Below, piece by piece: positions 11,620 to 22,476 of a stretch of 64,000 bases of DNA; the stretch's first letter is position 1, and every line of letters begins with the position of its first letter. The translations under genes and the position numbers were made by a program. The notes below the pieces were generated by a model, which was not told the DNA's origin, did no database searches, and saw nothing but the letters and a program-made list of their open reading frames with translations. The stretch is from NCBI RefSeq assembly GCF_001039355.2, contig NW_019774291.1, forward strand, positions 1,259,762 through 1,323,761, in the 5' to 3' direction. The stretch comes from Lingula anatina (Eukaryota > Brachiopoda > Lingulata > Lingulida > Lingulidae).

Positions 11620-12055
11620 TGCACCGAAAACCAGTGCTACTCTCTCTCTCTCTCTCTCTCTCATGTGCCCTGTCCCATTAGTACGTTGGCGATCATGGAC
11701 TTCCACCTCTTCCTGTCCTTTGCGGTCTTCAACAGTTCTAGATCTGTTATTCCTGTCCATCTACTTATGCTTGCTGTGTATGTATCTTTGCCTGCCCTTG
11801 CTTCGCTTTCCATTGATCTTGCACCTTATCGAATGACTTTGTATAGTCGATAAAGCACACATATAAATCCTTCTGCATCTCAATAGCTCTTTCTGATAGC
11901 ATTCTCAATACGAATATCGCGTTCCTTGTGCCACGTCCTGGACGAACCCAAACTGTTCTTTTCCTATCTCAGGTCTTATCCTACTTCTTGCTCTCATCAT
12001 CAAAATGCGGAGTAGAATTTTTATTATGTGGCTCATTAGGCTAATCGTTCTATGT
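11620..12055 (-). mobile_element. LINE relic with internal deletion, ending in a (TC)n tract
   Basis: On the minus strand the frame reads an RT-core segment (LRMLSERAIEMQKDLYV, FIDYTKSFDKV) and then jumps to the ORF C-terminus (SRWTGITDLELLKTAKDRK, IANVLMGQGT and stop). The middle of the RT domain is missing. After the stop comes a GA-repeat tail (11641-11661 as TC on +), like a LINE 3' tail. The RT words resemble the endonuclease/reverse-transcriptase LINEs common in animals. The clade is uncertain, and it is a different family from the LINE at 55287. Confidence 0.65.
11641..11661. repeat. (CT)n microsatellite
   Basis: An uninterrupted CT dinucleotide run that is probably the tail of the LINE relic on the minus strand. 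Confidence 0.9.
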
Positions 12056-13544
12056 AATTCACATTCAATTGGGAGGGCTATGAAAATCGATCTGCTGAGG
12101 TCCTCTGGAATTTCCCTGCTGTCGTATACCTCATTCAGAATTTAAGTAAGCTTCTCTACACCCAAGTGCTACTAAAGGTTGTCTATCGGTCTCTTCTTGG
12201 CCGTCAGTAGATCGCTATAACCAGTAGCATTCCGTTTGCAACTGCACGGTCGATTTACAATATTCAGTCGACTGGCCGCTTATAAGTTTTTTACCAGTCG
12301 CAAATAGTCGGCAGCAGGTCGCTAGAAGGTTGCAGTTGTAACTGCAAGGTCGATTGACGGTCTTTTGTCTCTTGGTTTTTTTATCGATCGCGGACATTCA
12401 AAAATATGTTGCAGGAAGGTTGCAAGCGACTGCAATGAAAAAGGCGTTGGATGGTGGTCTGTTAAGGCAAAGGCTTTTTTCATAATTTGTCATGTATGCC
12501 TTCTAAATATCAAGATCATAAATAATAATATATTAGAAAAAGAAAACATAAATTGCATTTGTTGGCAAGATTTTCTACTAAATGCCAAAGCTTTCATATA
12601 TACCACGTATTTCAAACTTAAGAAACCAAAAAAAAAAAAATAATAATAATAATGTGAAGCTAAAAGAGATGTACTATTTTTGACGCTACGTTTATTTATC
12701 ATTTTGCGAAAATCATATGTGAAATGCTGAAAACCTCAATGAAATATTGCTATATGTCATATAAAATTTTCAAAGCCATAAAACGGATAAAACGGAAAAT
12801 TTAATTTAATCAGCAATATACAATTGCTATTTAATATAATAATATCAACCATAAAAAGTATCCACAAATAATTGCACAGACCATTAAATGTCTCCAATAA
12901 TCTAAAATAGAAATAAATTCAACACAACCAATTTAACATCTTTCCAGTTCTTGGTATCCTCACTGTAAGGATGAGAGTGTAAAAAGTACACGATGCGCAC
13001 GACCTGGCACGCTTCAATTATGTTGTATTGTAAGTGGCAAGTGTAAGTTGGGTTAAAAAGACAAAGGGAAAACCACACATTCGGTTGCAAATCAGTTGCA
13101 AAGCAGGCGTTGCGACCTCAAATAGACTAAGTATTTGAACAAGAAAATATTAAAGACAATTATAAGGTTAATAAGGATTAAAACGTATGCAAATGTATGT
13201 TTTTATTACAGCACTGGTTTCGTAACACGAGGGTGTACTCTTTTCAAAAGTTAACAAGACATTCCTCGTTCTATTTTGAGGAAGGAAATGAAAATTTGCT
13301 GATTTTAAAGTTCAAGTTCTTTCATCAAATTTATGTTATCGCCTTACATGTACATGGGGTGTCTTGCAATCCACGGTCTCACCCAGAACTTATGAGTTGA
13401 TTATAGCAGTCTCGTCTCTTTGTCTTTTAAGACAGCACAAAAAGTCAATTTTCAGCTCTTTTACTCTTCAGGAAATGGGTCTGAATATTCTCTTTACAAG
13501 CCTTTTCAACGGTGTAAAGCTCTACCGGAAAGGTCAGGGTCAAC
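12056..13544. other. No gene; intergenic with TTGCAA/CGAC-rich repeat words
   Basis: No gene is seen. Between 12170 and 12440 words such as GGTTGCA, GGTCGCT and CGACTGCAA recur in both orientations. They resemble the sequence on both sides of the outer LTR element (20090-20311 and 41655-41850), which suggests an old dispersed non-coding repeat family. Confidence 0.4.
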
Positions 13545-13815
13545 GGGTTTACTACCCTTTTATGCCTAAGCTTAAAATTGTAGTTGCACTATTACTACGT
13601 CTTTCCGATCAAGTATAGGCGTCTAAAAACAACCTCTTTACAACTCCTTTCCGATCAAATATAGGCGATTTTTGACACGTCTTTATAACCCTTTTCCGAT
13701 GAAGTAAATGCGATATGAGGTACGTCATTATAACCCTTTTCCGATCAAATAAAGGCGATTTTTAGGTAAGTCTTTACTACCCTTTTCTAATCAAATAAGA
13801 ACGATTATAGTTATT
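13545..13815. repeat. 45-bp tandem minisatellite, about six units
   Basis: The word TTTCCGATCAAATA followed by GGCG recurs at 13602, 13648, 13693, 13738 and 13783 (the last as TTTCTAATCAAATAAG), with a more diverged unit near 13557. Spacing is 45-46 bp. Units differ by several substitutions and contain stops, so it is not a protein repeat. Confidence 0.8.
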
Positions 13816-15334
13816 TCCATTACTTATAGCACTGATAATGTTTCAAATTCGAGTAGCATTTCATTTAATGAGAGGAAGACTTGTGAATTTTCAATTATAG
13901 TAATTTATTGCAAAAAACAACAGTAACCATTACAATGCAGTGGGAATTATGTTTATAAAGCGCAATACAGCTACTATATTTCACAAGTGGAAAGTAATCT
14001 TACACTAATTAATGTATTTTTTTGTACACTCATTATACGCACACCCTAAACAATAGCGAATACCATTTAAAAATTTACCTAGTAAAATAATTACGCAAAT
14101 AAATACGAACCACATTTAAATACGACTTTCTAGAACAAAATCTAAGCAAAAGTACAATTATAGGAATGTCACAGATTCATAAGTAGTCAGGCTTTTTCCA
14201 TTATGTATCCGACATCTGGTAAACATATGATGAAAACGACTACTACTTATCCATCGACTTAATGTATTTGCAGAGAGTGGCCGCTCGTTAAATAACATAC
14301 CAATTATGTGTGCCCTAATTGCCCGACCCCGTTTTAAAAATTACACTCATTAGGTATTTTTGTTCACATTCAGTAAGGCGATGAAGCCAAACTTCCAAGG
14401 AAAGATGAAATATTGTCACCAAAACCCCTACAAAATGCGTAGGCTAAAGAAATAAAATAACATTAAAAATATGGGAAAATTAAAAACAAGAGAAACGCAA
14501 CACAACATGTACCTGAAATACCCGACTAACTTAAAGTATTTAATCAAAATCAAATAAATGCTGCTCAAATTCTAAGAGAAAAATGTACTTTCAGAATAAA
14601 TCTGTAGAAAATACAGCTATTTATTTCTTGAGGTGTGTGAAACGTTCATCTTATTTAGCGTGATTCGTGAAGCACCCCATTCACGCGACTTATGAATGCA
14701 ATTGTTTATTCTCCGCCCTTCTTGAAACGAAGACATTATACCCGGTGATACATGATTTTCAGGATATTTTTAAAATGCCTACTATCAGTGAGATAATAAT
14801 ACACTGTGATTTGTGTATTGATGATTTAGCTTCCCGCGTACTGTGGTCATTCCCCTCCCCAATTGGACTTTCAAGACTGGGCCTGAATTAAAGCATATCA
14901 GTTTACTTGGGATCACAGCAAAATAATATACAAATATATGTTCAAATATAAGAAGTACTGATCTCACTGTAATAACAATATATATATATAAATAAAATAT
15001 ATATAAAACAAGTAAAAATCAATCACCGTAAAGGAGATATATTAACATTTTTCATGTAGAATACCGTGATATTATCTAATCTACAACTGTGGACTCAAAT
15101 CGTCCTTCCACACATCAAATCGCCCTTGCGTGTAAATTATTTTCCACACATCAATTTGAGCACTTCTTTCGCCTGGCAGACCCCCGCGTCAGATATTTCT
15201 GCCGTTGCCCTTTCAACGCCTTCCCTTGTTCGGTGCTGCTATCGCCCTTTCCTTTTTTCCAGTGCGGTGTCCTTCTTAACGGTTTCTGTAAAGATATAAC
15301 GAAATGATATCAAAATATAATGTGTAATAACGTA
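13816..15334. other. No gene; AT-rich intergenic
   Basis: Nothing supportable is present. A short TA-rich run lies at about 14979-15003. Confidence 0.5.
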
Positions 15335-15335
15335 N
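15335..15335. other. Assembly gap (single N)
   Basis: A lone unresolved base, and the retroelement Pol fragment starts immediately to its right. The 5' part of that element is absent from the left, so this is likely a contig join. Confidence 0.7.
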
Positions 15336-15965
15336 GTTACGGCACCAGATAGAGTTACATTTGGGTCAAGATATGATCCGATATTCACGGTAACTAGGTA
15401 TCGCGGAAATGTTTTTTGGCTAGTAAATCAGCAGACAGGTAAAACGCGCACGATAAACAGGCGTAGGTTGAAGTTAGTAGAACCAAACATAGCTTGGGAA
15501 GGGGTTGCACCTAGAGCTCGGAGAGTTTTCCGAAGACCTAATCCTGCTGCAGTACCCGCGCAACAAGGTCCAGAACCAGCGCAAACAGCAGTTAGAGCTG
15601 ACATCAATGCACACGCAGAAAATCTAAATCGCGAAGAAGCGAATGATGTGGTGAGTGCAGAAAATGATAATTATAAAGAAGACACAGAAGGTGTTGACAT
15701 GTCAGACTCGGAAGAATCAAACGAAATCACACAACCTAAAAGACCAATTGTCATACCATCACACTCGCACAATACACGATTTAGAAAACGATGCATGCAA
15801 CACGCTGAAACACAAGCTGTCCCAGATGAAAATCAATCAAGCCCCAAGCCAATTAAAGTTAGGAAAATGGGTCAGAATGATACAAGAAGTGATGATATGG
15901 AGGTAGACTTCTTAACTACGGCGATAGGAAGGTTCTGTAAATGCAGTATTTATGATAATGTTTAG
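15336..15965 (+). CDS. LTR-retrotransposon Pol C-terminus (fragment after integrase)
   Basis: The frame is open from the gap through 15963-15965 (stop TAG). Before the first Met (15468) it reads RYDPIFTVTRYRGNVFWLVN, then TRTINRRRLKLVEPNI. This pattern of a short beta-rich module ending in R-R-R-L-K-L-V is typical of the region following the integrase core in Ty3/gypsy-type polyproteins. The rest (Ala/Pro/Gln-rich, then acidic, then basic) looks like an unstructured tail. Integrase, RT and gag are not present; they would lie across the gap. Assignment to Ty3/gypsy is inference. Confidence 0.55.
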   Translation, partial: VTAPDRVTFGSRYDPIFTVTRYRGNVFWLVNQQTGKTRTINRRRLKLVEPNIAWEGVAPRARRVFRRPNPAAVPAQQGPEPAQTAVRADINAHAENLNREEANDVVSAENDNYKEDTEGVDMSDSEESNEITQPKRPIVIPSHSHNTRFRKRCMQHAETQAVPDENQSSPKPIKVRKMGQNDTRSDDMEVDFLTTAIGRFCKCSIYDNV

Positions 15966-17711
15966 AGATCATAGATTTTTAAAGGATTTCATGTAAAGAT
16001 AGAAGAGAAGCTTATGAAAAGAGGGAAGATATAGCGGTAGCACAGAGTATAATGGGAAAATATTCATTATGTTAATTGGATTATTCAAGCCAGCCTGTGT
16101 CCTCACTACTAGTGGTGATGGGACGGGTTAGTATGGGGGATAGGGCCCATCCTTCATGCTTAGGTGAGAGTCATCAAATTTCATTAATTGAAACCCAGAG
16201 TACCTGTGGGATTAATTAAGTGATAAGTTTATTTTCAATGTAGGGTATGAATTTTGATAGGATTGAGTAATACACAGGCTGTACCAGAAGTAAGTGTTAT
16301 TAGTAAAGGACGTGATCGGGCAGTTAGGTATCTTGATAAAGAAAGAAAATAAATAGAATGCGTTGATGATTCGATATATATATGAACATGTATTTTTCTT
16401 TGTATTTTCCAGAAGGAAAAGTCGAGAAGTAAAGGGAACTTCAAAACAAGATGTGAAGAGTGTCCATGGGATTATATGTTTAATGAATGTATGGGTGTAC
16501 TATAAAAGACACATAAGACCTACACATTTTGAGGAAATTTATTTTATTTGGCCTAGCAAGTGCAGGTCAGAACGATAATTGAAGGTCCGGCAGTGCTTGA
16601 TATTGATTTTTGAACGCTTTATGTTTATTAAAGCCTTAATTTTTTTTTCCTTTAGGTGAGACGAGCCTCAGTCCGGAAGACCTCAGCCCCCGAGTGGATT
16701 TTTTTTTTTTTTTTTAATGACGAAATATGTGAGAAATCCTGTTTTATAATGTTGTGTTATAATAATGATATCATTTGTTTTTCCTTTAGATGAGATGCCT
16801 GATTATCTATAGATGCTTAATATTATATATTTAATGGGTATTGTTTTTGTCGGAATCGGTTTCTTTGATTTCGGATTCAGTGTCGGTGTGTCCTTATTGC
16901 AATCTTTTGCATGGGTTTTGGTGGCAAGGGTCTCTTTCAGCGTCAAGGTCTGCGATACTGCAACACTGGATCAGGGTTCAGCTCTACGATACGTGACGTC
17001 CCTGGAAGGAAAAAATGCCACACCCACACTACAAGACCCTGGAACAGTCCGGATAACAAACTTTTCTAAATCTGCGAAAAAGTGCATATTACAGAAGAAG
17101 AGTCGAGCAGTCCGGCGACTAATCCGGTTACTCCGCCAGGTCTTCCTGGTAGAGGTTGGGTGAACTGGACACCCTAACAGAATGAAAAACAAAATCTGTT
17201 GAAGATCTGCGTATCATTCCAGAGTGTTGTAAAGGACGTGGTATAAGTGATGCATTCATTAATATGAATATGTTATAAGTGTAATTTGTTTAAAGGCAAA
17301 TGATTATTGGGATATAATAATAATTGAATATATATATATTTTGTAAAATATAATTTTATGAAGCATCCTTTATAAAATTTATAAGGACGGAATTGGGTAT
17401 AATTTGTACCATTTTAAACGGCGCTATTATCATAATGATTATCATTATTCCATTGTGGTTGTGTATCAAGTTTGAATATGAATTTTAATTTTGATGTTGA
17501 TGAAAATGTAAAATTCGTTTGTAGGATTCACGTTTACAGATAATGTTAGTACATGTTTACAGATTACATATCACAAATTAAAGTTTGGCACAACTTTTTC
17601 GATGGGTTTAATTAAAAGGATTTTTATATTCTGGGAGTATTGGTTGTTCACGTTGATATAATTTAAAAAAAATTATGTACCATTATTTTTTTTTTGTAAA
17701 GAGGGGAAGGC
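15966..17711 (+). other. Non-coding 3' region of the LTR element
   Basis: The stretch lies between the Pol fragment and a probable polypurine tract (about 17699-17710, AAAGAGGGGAAGG-like). An open frame at 16813-17163 has a hydrophobic start but no recognisable domain, and I do not call it a gene. Two similar words (TTTTCCTTTAGGTGAGA near 16646 and TTTTCCTTTAGATGAGA near 16779) suggest an internal duplication. Confidence 0.4.
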
Positions 17712-18098
17712 GTGTGGAATCCTGCACTAATTCCACATTGTGTATTCATAGTTAATCAACGTGTTATTATATAATTTGCGTCTGTCCTGCATACATAAAT
17801 ATTATTTTCTGTAGAGGCCCATAGGTAGGCCTATGCCTGGGACAGATACATATCACCTGTTAATATTGCACAACAATTAGTATGTAAATAAGTAGCAGCC
17901 ACATGTACACGTATGTAAATAAGAAGCAGCCACATGTACACATAGATTCCCCGTAGATAATCTGTATATAACTTGAAGCTTGTCCATAATAAAGACACTT
18001 TTTTGATCTGAGACTGAAGATGTGAGGTTGTTCTGTTATGCTTCTCTGTGCACGTAAAGTGAAAGACTGAGTCGAATCTGGAGTCACGTCGGAGCCCA
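17712..18098 (+). repeat. Probable 3' LTR of the element whose Pol tail is at 15336
   Basis: It begins TGTGGAATCC right after a purine-rich tract and ends in CA at 18098. Inside are TATATAA (17965-17971) and AATAAA (17988-17993). A 31-bp unit (GTATGTAAATAAG and onward to ACATGTACAC) is duplicated in tandem at 17880-17941. There is no second copy of this LTR in the window, so the ends cannot be confirmed. Confidence 0.45.
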
Positions 18099-20088
18099 TA
18101 GATTAGTTAATTCGTTAATGGAAATTGATACACTGGAATTCAGTACAGTTATAAATTAAAGTTACAGTCATTTTAGACGGTTCACAACACGCGGTTGGAG
18201 GGAGGTTACATAAAAGGTTAAATAGCTTATTGGCCACCATGCTGCTTGTTATACTGACCTCAGCTCATGAGTCATCTCTCGACCGTCGTGTTTCAATGGT
18301 ACTGCATGTGAAAACTGTGTTAATTACTGGTAGCAATCCCCATACAAATACAACCGAATCCGGCTGTCATATCATCTAAAGCAGGCCTGCCCTTCTCTGT
18401 CAAAGTCCAGAACTTATAAACAAAATAGCCGTTTTTGACTTGCGGCGATTTACTTATTTTCATGTGAAAAATAAATTTCTATGAAGAAATCAGTATATTG
18501 CGATATGATACATTTTCATTAACAGAAACCGTTTAAAAGTGACACACGATGCACGTTTTATGTGTAGTGATTCTTCGCTTACGTGGTTTAACCACCCCCT
18601 TCTCTTCGTCACCCACTGTGAGCAAGATATCATCATCAATAGAAAAGTACTCCTGTTATATACGTAATACGGCACATCATACTGATAATGTTTGCTATAT
18701 ATCAACATATTTATCGCTGCTTAACCTTGCAAAATAACAATGGTCTTATAGTTATTCAGTTTTTCAAGCAAGGTTTTTTATGACAGCTAGTTTAGAACTA
18801 ATAGTTTACTAATGGTTCTAGACATGGTCTATCGAGCGAAATTTTATCGCGGGACGTACTACGATCAGTTGTTGGGCAATACTTATTCATCAAATAAAAA
18901 AATGTTTTAATTCATCTCCAGTCAATATTGGTATTAAAGTATTTTTGTTTTCGTCTTTTAGCTGGATGAAATATTGAACGTGACCGTGACGTACATTGTT
19001 GTTAGTCGGGCTTTGTTAAAACTTCCCCGGCCACCAGCACATAGAGTGACACACCTTTATCCTTTTTAGTTTGTTATCCGCTCAGTGTTGATTAAATATT
19101 AGAACGTTTAACGGTCACCCGCTGGTTCTTCCAACTCCCTTATTAATTAAAGCTTGGTTGCACCACTGCACACACTGATTCAATGCATAAGCACTACATC
19201 TTGTCCATCAGTCTAATAAACTTAAGATCTATTCAAACTGCCGCAGTCTAAATCGCGATCGTCAAAGGAATCTTTATTAATACACCTTATTAACTGAAAA
19301 AAATAAAAATTAAAAATACACTGACTGTGTATCATGATTTCAGTGAAATGTTTTTTACTCCGGAGACACCTTAAAACGTATCCTATAAAATCCAGATTGT
19401 AAGCGCAAGTGTAATTAACAATTTCTATAGTACAAGCGACAAGTTAAATGCTAGTCAGTTATGTATCCGCTAATTGACTTGCATTGCTGCAACCAATGTT
19501 GCATTATTCAAGGCCGCGGTCAAACTTTTAATAATCAAACAGCATGGCCTTTGACCAAGTCTTATTCATTATAATTCATTGCCATTTTATGGAAATAATG
19601 ATCATGCTTTAAATATAGACTTTTGATATCGCTTCCAAGCAATCTGTATTAATTTAAAATGGTTTTTGAGACGACTGTGAATTGGACTGGATTTGATAGA
19701 TCAAATACAACTTTTAGGGATAAATCAGCAAAGAGAAATGATGAATAACAAAATATGATAAGCCCTCGGGGGAAGCTTCCTCAGGAGAGATGTTCTTATG
19801 ATCGGGATGATCACGCCTTTCGACAGTATATACATGTAGCGCACCTAAGATAAAAAAATGAAATTTTCAAAGGAATTAACAATATAAATCTTTCAGTTCC
19901 ATTGAAATCTCATGTTCTTTAATGTCAGTCACAATCCAATAACGACCGTCACATAATACCAAGGCAGGACCCCTGCGGAAAAACGTTGTTCAGTCGCGAA
20001 GAAAGACGAACGAGATTACGCCTGTTGAAAGGCCGTGTAAAAGAGAAAGGGGTACTCCTGCGCGGAAAAACGTCATTCAGTCGCGCGT
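18099..20088. other. No gene; intergenic
   Basis: Nothing supportable in either strand. Near 19975-20080 the words GCGGAAAAACG and TTCAGTCGCG occur twice. Confidence 0.5.
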
Positions 20089-20311
20089 TGTAAAGGCCAG
20101 CTTGCACTGTTCCGACGTCATTCCGCGGAGGCTGAAAAATCGGAAAGATTTGTTTTTGTGCTGTGTAAGAGGGGAATTTATGAGGAAGCAGCTACTGTCA
20201 CAAGTTGGCAACATATATATTCTGTGCGACCTTGCTGCTACTAAGCGATTGCTACAGTCCTGCAACTGGTTTCCAATCACCAAATGGTTGCAGACAGGTT
20301 GTTTATCGCTC

Positions 20312-20705
20312 TGTAACATGTGTATGTATGAGGTGTGATTGTGGTAGTGTATTGTGTTCGTTTCTTTTCGTTTGTGTTCGTGTACGTTCGTTTTTATATA
20401 AATACACGCCCTATTCCATTTGGCGGCACATTCATCATTTCACGTTGGCACACATTTTACAGGTAAATATTGGCTTGGTTGGTTTATTTTTTGTTATTTA
20501 AGATTGTAATTATTCTTATTTTGTTATAAAGATAAGTATTTTTCAGTTTGTTTAGTTTATTTTGAATGTTATTTATTAATTTATTTTTATTTTTTCGTAA
20601 TTTGTTCTTTTCATTATTATTACAAAGAGACATTCATCATTTCACGTTGGCACACATTTTACAGGTCATCAATAAAATGTGAATCCCTAGTCTCAGTCTG
20701 TTTCA
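20312..20705 (+). repeat. 5' LTR of the outer element
   Basis: It starts TGTAACATG and ends TGTTTCA (the 3' copy ends TGTTACA, the exact complement of the start). It holds a TATA box (TATATAAATA, about 20395) and AATAAA (20681-20686). A 37-bp direct repeat (20428-20464 and 20630-20666) has AGGT at its right end in both copies. The first copy continues as a good splice donor (CAG|GTAAAT) and the second gives an acceptor (TTTTACAG|GT). Confidence 0.88.
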
Positions 20706-20710
20706 TATTT

Positions 20711-20728
20711 TGGCGCCCGAACAGGGAC
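20711..20728 (+). other. Primer-binding site, tRNA-Lys type
   Basis: TGGCGCCCGAACAGGGAC begins five bases past the LTR end. This 18-mer is the known primer site complementary to the 3' end of tRNA-Lys used by many retroelements. It fixes the orientation of the outer element as + and confirms 20312-20705 as its 5' LTR. Confidence 0.92.
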
Positions 20729-20895
20729 TGAGACTGAGGAAATGAGGGATTCAAATCAGACCACATCAAACATGAGGCAACAAAACCATCAGACCTGGCC
20801 TAAAAAATAGCGCTTTCACAAGGTCTACGTTATTCAAGGGTGGATTTCTGAGACTGCTGACTGCAGACACGACAACGAAAACACTGTCTTTATAT

Positions 20896-22046
20896 TGTAA
20901 TGAAAATTTCAATTAAATTATTGTGAACACAGAAAAAAGTGCCTTTAAGTGCATTTGACTAATGCGCTGAATATTTAAACTTAGATAATGTATAATTTAT
21001 TCATTTTCAATGTACCAGTGCTGTTGTAATAAGCCCTGTAAATATCTATTGCGGAGATTCAGAAGATTTTCAGAAAACTAGACTTTTCTGCTAAACAGTA
21101 GTTACACGTGAGTGTAAACACGTTTAGTAGTGGTTCTCTCCCTGTCCAAAAAACCCCCTGGGTAAGAGCCACCATCCGCCCCATTTTCAGCTGTCAAGCA
21201 CTCGTTGGGTGAAGATTCCCAGACGCAGTAGAGCTACACTCGAGGTTCCGATTGAGAGGACTTGTTCTCTCTGGCAGGTTCACTGGGGCGGTAGTAAAAG
21301 CAGTTGGTTGGTGTCGCAGGGTTCACGCCGAGTCGGGACCCTTAGCTGTTGGTTGGTGTCGCAGGGTTTACGCTGTGTCGGGACCCTTAGCAGGTGGCTG
21401 GACGGAGAACGGGAAGTTGGGCTCTCCCGTGGGTTCGTGCCGTGACGGAACCCATGGCAGGTGGTTTGTCGCAGGGTTTACGCCGTGTCGAGACCCCTAG
21501 CAGGTGGCTGGACGGAGAACGGGAAGTTGGGCTCTCTCGTGGGTTTCTGCCGTGACAGAACGCTAAGTAGGTGATTGATCGGAGAGTCCGGGCCGTGTCG
21601 GAACTCTAGGCAAGTGGTTGGTTGGAAAACGGGAAGCAAGCTGTCCCGAGGGTGTGCGCCGTGCCAGCACCCTAAGTCGTTGATTGAAGGAGGGAAGTCT
21701 ACCGCTTAGACTCTCCCAAAGGTGCGCACCGTGTTGGCACTTGTAGCTGTGGGCCGGTAGAAGAGGAGCCACTGCTGTCACAGTCTCCCACCGATTGGAA
21801 GTTTATGCAGAACTAAAACTGGACATTAACTGAATTTATCCAAAGAACACATATTTAACGTGGACTTAAAGACAATAACTGAATATCAGAGTGGGCATTA
21901 TTACCACATTGCATTTTGTTGGATTTTAATAAACATTTTGAACCTTTTTACATCAGCAGTTTGTTTCTTGGATTTGAACCTTTAAAACAATGACGAATCC
22001 CTTTTAATACTGTACGGACTGAAATACCAACATAAAATCCGTTACA
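20896..22046 (+). repeat. 5' LTR of the inner element (1151 bp)
   Basis: It begins TGTAATGAAA and ends CCGTTACA. It contains an AT-rich promoter-like start, a GC-rich array of hairpin units (21304-21750) and AATAAA at 21928-21933. No recognisable tRNA primer site follows its end: the next bases read GTATATTTGTG. Confidence 0.88.
21304..21750 (+). repeat. Array of eight hairpin units inside the LTR
   Basis: Units start at about 21304, 21349, 21395, 21462, 21505, 21572, 21615 and 21680, giving short (43-46 bp) and long (65-68 bp) forms. Each holds a stem-loop around a GCCGTG(T/A)C-like loop. Stems change on both sides together: GGGTTC with GGAACCC, GAGTCC with GGAACTC, GGGTGT with AGCACCC. Long units carry a second hairpin such as ACGGGA with TCCCGT. 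The same array recurs in the 3' LTR (about 30539-30985). Confidence 0.8.
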
Positions 22047-22475
22047 GTATATTTGTGTATGTATGAATATAAGTATGCATGTATGCAGGGGCTGATCCAG
22101 AGATATTTTATGACAGTCTTCCAAATTATCTTTGTTAATCCATTTTTATAAGTGACTGTCTTCTGACAGAAAAAAATTAGTTACTCGTTCATATAAACTT
22201 GGAAGAACCAGAAGACAGCCTGAATCCACTCCTGGTATGTACGTATGCTTAAGTGAAATTTAAAAAAAAAAACAAAAGAATGCTGATAATAAAATGTCTA
22301 ACACATTAACTTTCTAAAAAAAGAGAAAATAAATAAATAAAAATCAATGAGGAAATAAATTTTAAAAAAATATATTGCCATAAAGCTTAAACTGCCCCAA
22401 AATATCACAAATGTTAAGTATTAGAATCTGCATTGTGTTTTTTATGAAACTCTTCTGCTTTCTCAACAAATTTCC
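22047..22475 (+). other. Leader or unrelated sequence between the 5' LTR and a gap
   Basis: No gene. The words GACAGTCTTC, GACTGTCTTC and GAAGACAG make several small inverted repeats. TCCACTCCTGGTA (22225-22237) is the complement of TACCAGGAGTGGA at the start of gag (22481-22493). It ends in the N at 22476, so it may not be contiguous with gag in the real genome. Confidence 0.4.
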
Positions 22476-22476
22476 N

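Noticed and set aside
13545-13815. CRISPR-like array
   Set aside because: Units are contiguous diverged tandem repeats without unique spacers, and the genome is animal.
16813-17163. Open frame with a hydrophobic start as a possible env-like gene
   Set aside because: No signal-peptide cleavage logic, no fusion or transmembrane pattern, and it lies in the 3' non-coding part of a damaged element.
21304-21750. LTR hairpin array as hammerhead ribozymes
   Set aside because: No CTGATGA or GAAA core in the conserved parts of the units.
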